From the NCBI GenBank assembly GCA_029856375.1, contig JAHQWX010000011.1:1-14289 (forward strand): 14,289 nucleotides of DNA, written 5' to 3'. This DNA is from Promethearchaeia archaeon. GTDB taxonomy: Archaea > Asgardarchaeota > Lokiarchaeia > Sigyniarchaeales > SOKP01. The notes below the pieces were generated by a model. The model was not told the DNA's origin. It saw nothing but the letters and a program-made list of their open reading frames with translations, and did not search any database. A program made the position numbers and the translations under genes. Positions within the stretch are counted from its first letter, which is position 1. Each line of letters begins with the position of its first letter. Below are positions 13,772 to 14,289 of this stretch, in pieces.

Positions 13772-14289
13772 TTAATTTAATTCGATACCTAATTCAGACA
13801 ATTTTTCTTGGTTTGGTCTGCCAGATTCCCAATCCCACTTACGGATTCTATAATAATTTCGCAAATTATCTTCTAACTGTAAGGAAATCCCTTTTGTTGG
13901 TCCGTGATCCAGTGGATGCGTAATAATTTTTGGAAGATAATCGTCCTTTCTTGTTATCCCTAACTTCCAACTAATTAATCTTTTCAAATTATTTATTCGT
14001 TCACCACATTTTAACAGAGATTTTAAATTGTAATTGAATCCAGTAATCGCATTGAATATTTCAACGGTTAATGGAAACGGAAGGTGAACGAAATTACACC
14101 GTATGGCAGAATCGTCAATTGCTCTCAGATCTTGTACATTTATGATCGAGCGTTCTTTTCTTTTCATCGTGAACCTTTCTTTGCGCTTTATCCTTAGACT
14201 GGGATAACTTACTGCATCGTTGTCGACTTCATAGTAATCCCCTTTTTTATGACTTGCTCCTATGGAGTTTGTCATATAGCAAAGACCTT
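13772..14289 (-). CDS. Aldehyde:ferredoxin oxidoreductase, C-terminal part (gene runs off the window)
   Basis: The family oxidises aldehydes to carboxylic acids at a tungsten-bis-pterin centre and passes electrons through a [4Fe-4S] cluster to ferredoxin. Only the last ~170 of about 600 residues are present. The frame is open to the window edge and reads GLCYMTNSIGASHKKGDYY, aligning with the family's GLxYATxxRGACH. So the ATG at 14275 is internal, not the start. Other family elements, numbered from that methionine, are IDDSAIRC (53-60) and the helical stretch with RKDDYLPK (114-121). The D-x4-C of IDDSAIRC corresponds to the motif whose cysteine is the fourth cluster ligand. The tail PTKGISLQLEDNLRNYYRIR then leads to GRPNQEKLSELGIEL. 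The motif reads DSAIRC rather than the common D-x-x-G-L-C. The three N-terminal cluster cysteines are outside the window, so subtype and activity cannot be judged. Confidence 0.88.
   Translation of the reverse strand, partial: GLCYMTNSIGASHKKGDYYEVDNDAVSYPSLRIKRKERFTMKRKERSIINVQDLRAIDDSAIRCNFVHLPFPLTVEIFNAITGFNYNLKSLLKCGERINNLKRLISWKLGITRKDDYLPKIITHPLDHGPTKGISLQLEDNLRNYYRIRKWDWESGRPNQEKLSELGIELN

Noticed and set aside
14273..14275. ATG 14275 as the start of a separate 167-residue gene
   Set aside because: The frame stays open to the window edge, and the residues before and after it (GLCYMTNSIGASH) match the inside of the aldehyde:ferredoxin oxidoreductase family.
1..14289. CRISPR array, tRNA, rRNA or insertion sequence
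   Set aside because: No regularly spaced direct repeats, cloverleaf-like GC-rich segments or transposase motifs were seen. All gaps are under 165 bases and AT-rich.

Overview
The window is AT-rich and densely packed, and it looks archaeal. The evidence is a Clp1/Grc3-type RNA 5'-kinase, an AbrB-PhoU fusion regulator, the C-terminal end of a tungsten aldehyde:ferredoxin oxidoreductase, TATA-like boxes with few Shine-Dalgarno sites, and frequent TTG/GTG starts. The gene mix and base composition would suit an Asgard (Lokiarchaeia-like) archaeon. That placement is an inference; no rRNA or other marker is present. I see no tRNA, rRNA, CRISPR array, insertion sequence or phage gene. The longest gap between genes is about 164 bases.

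Left part, + strand (1-6303). A GNAT acetyltransferase, which may begin outside the window, is followed closely by a polynucleotide kinase and a family 2 glycosyltransferase. After a promoter-like gap comes a polytopic membrane protein of the dolichol-kinase/CTP-dependent lipid-kinase type. The most interesting unit follows: a circularly permuted ATP-grasp ligase (3792-5153) whose last 8 bases overlap an M14-type zinc carboxypeptidase/deacylase (5146-6303). The two should be translationally coupled. This suggests an enzyme that adds an amino acid or peptide and a partner that removes or trims it.

Middle part, mostly - strand (6281-9061). A membrane-anchored alpha/beta hydrolase converges on the peptidase gene and overlaps it by 23 bases. 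Next are a small acidic protein with four cysteines and a PLP enzyme of the ACC deaminase/D-cysteine desulfhydrase type. The PLP enzyme carries a duplicated cysteine-rich tail. A 133-base divergent promoter region then leads to a + strand four-helix membrane protein.

Right part (9774-14289). A Dam-type adenine methyltransferase (+) converges, with a 4-base overlap, on an AbrB-PhoU regulator (-). Upstream of the regulator lies a perfect 12-base inverted repeat at its likely promoter. Beyond that is a second, Eco57I/TaqI-like adenine methyltransferase (-). No restriction nuclease is visible. The window ends inside an aldehyde:ferredoxin oxidoreductase gene (-), of which only the C-terminal ~170 residues are seen.
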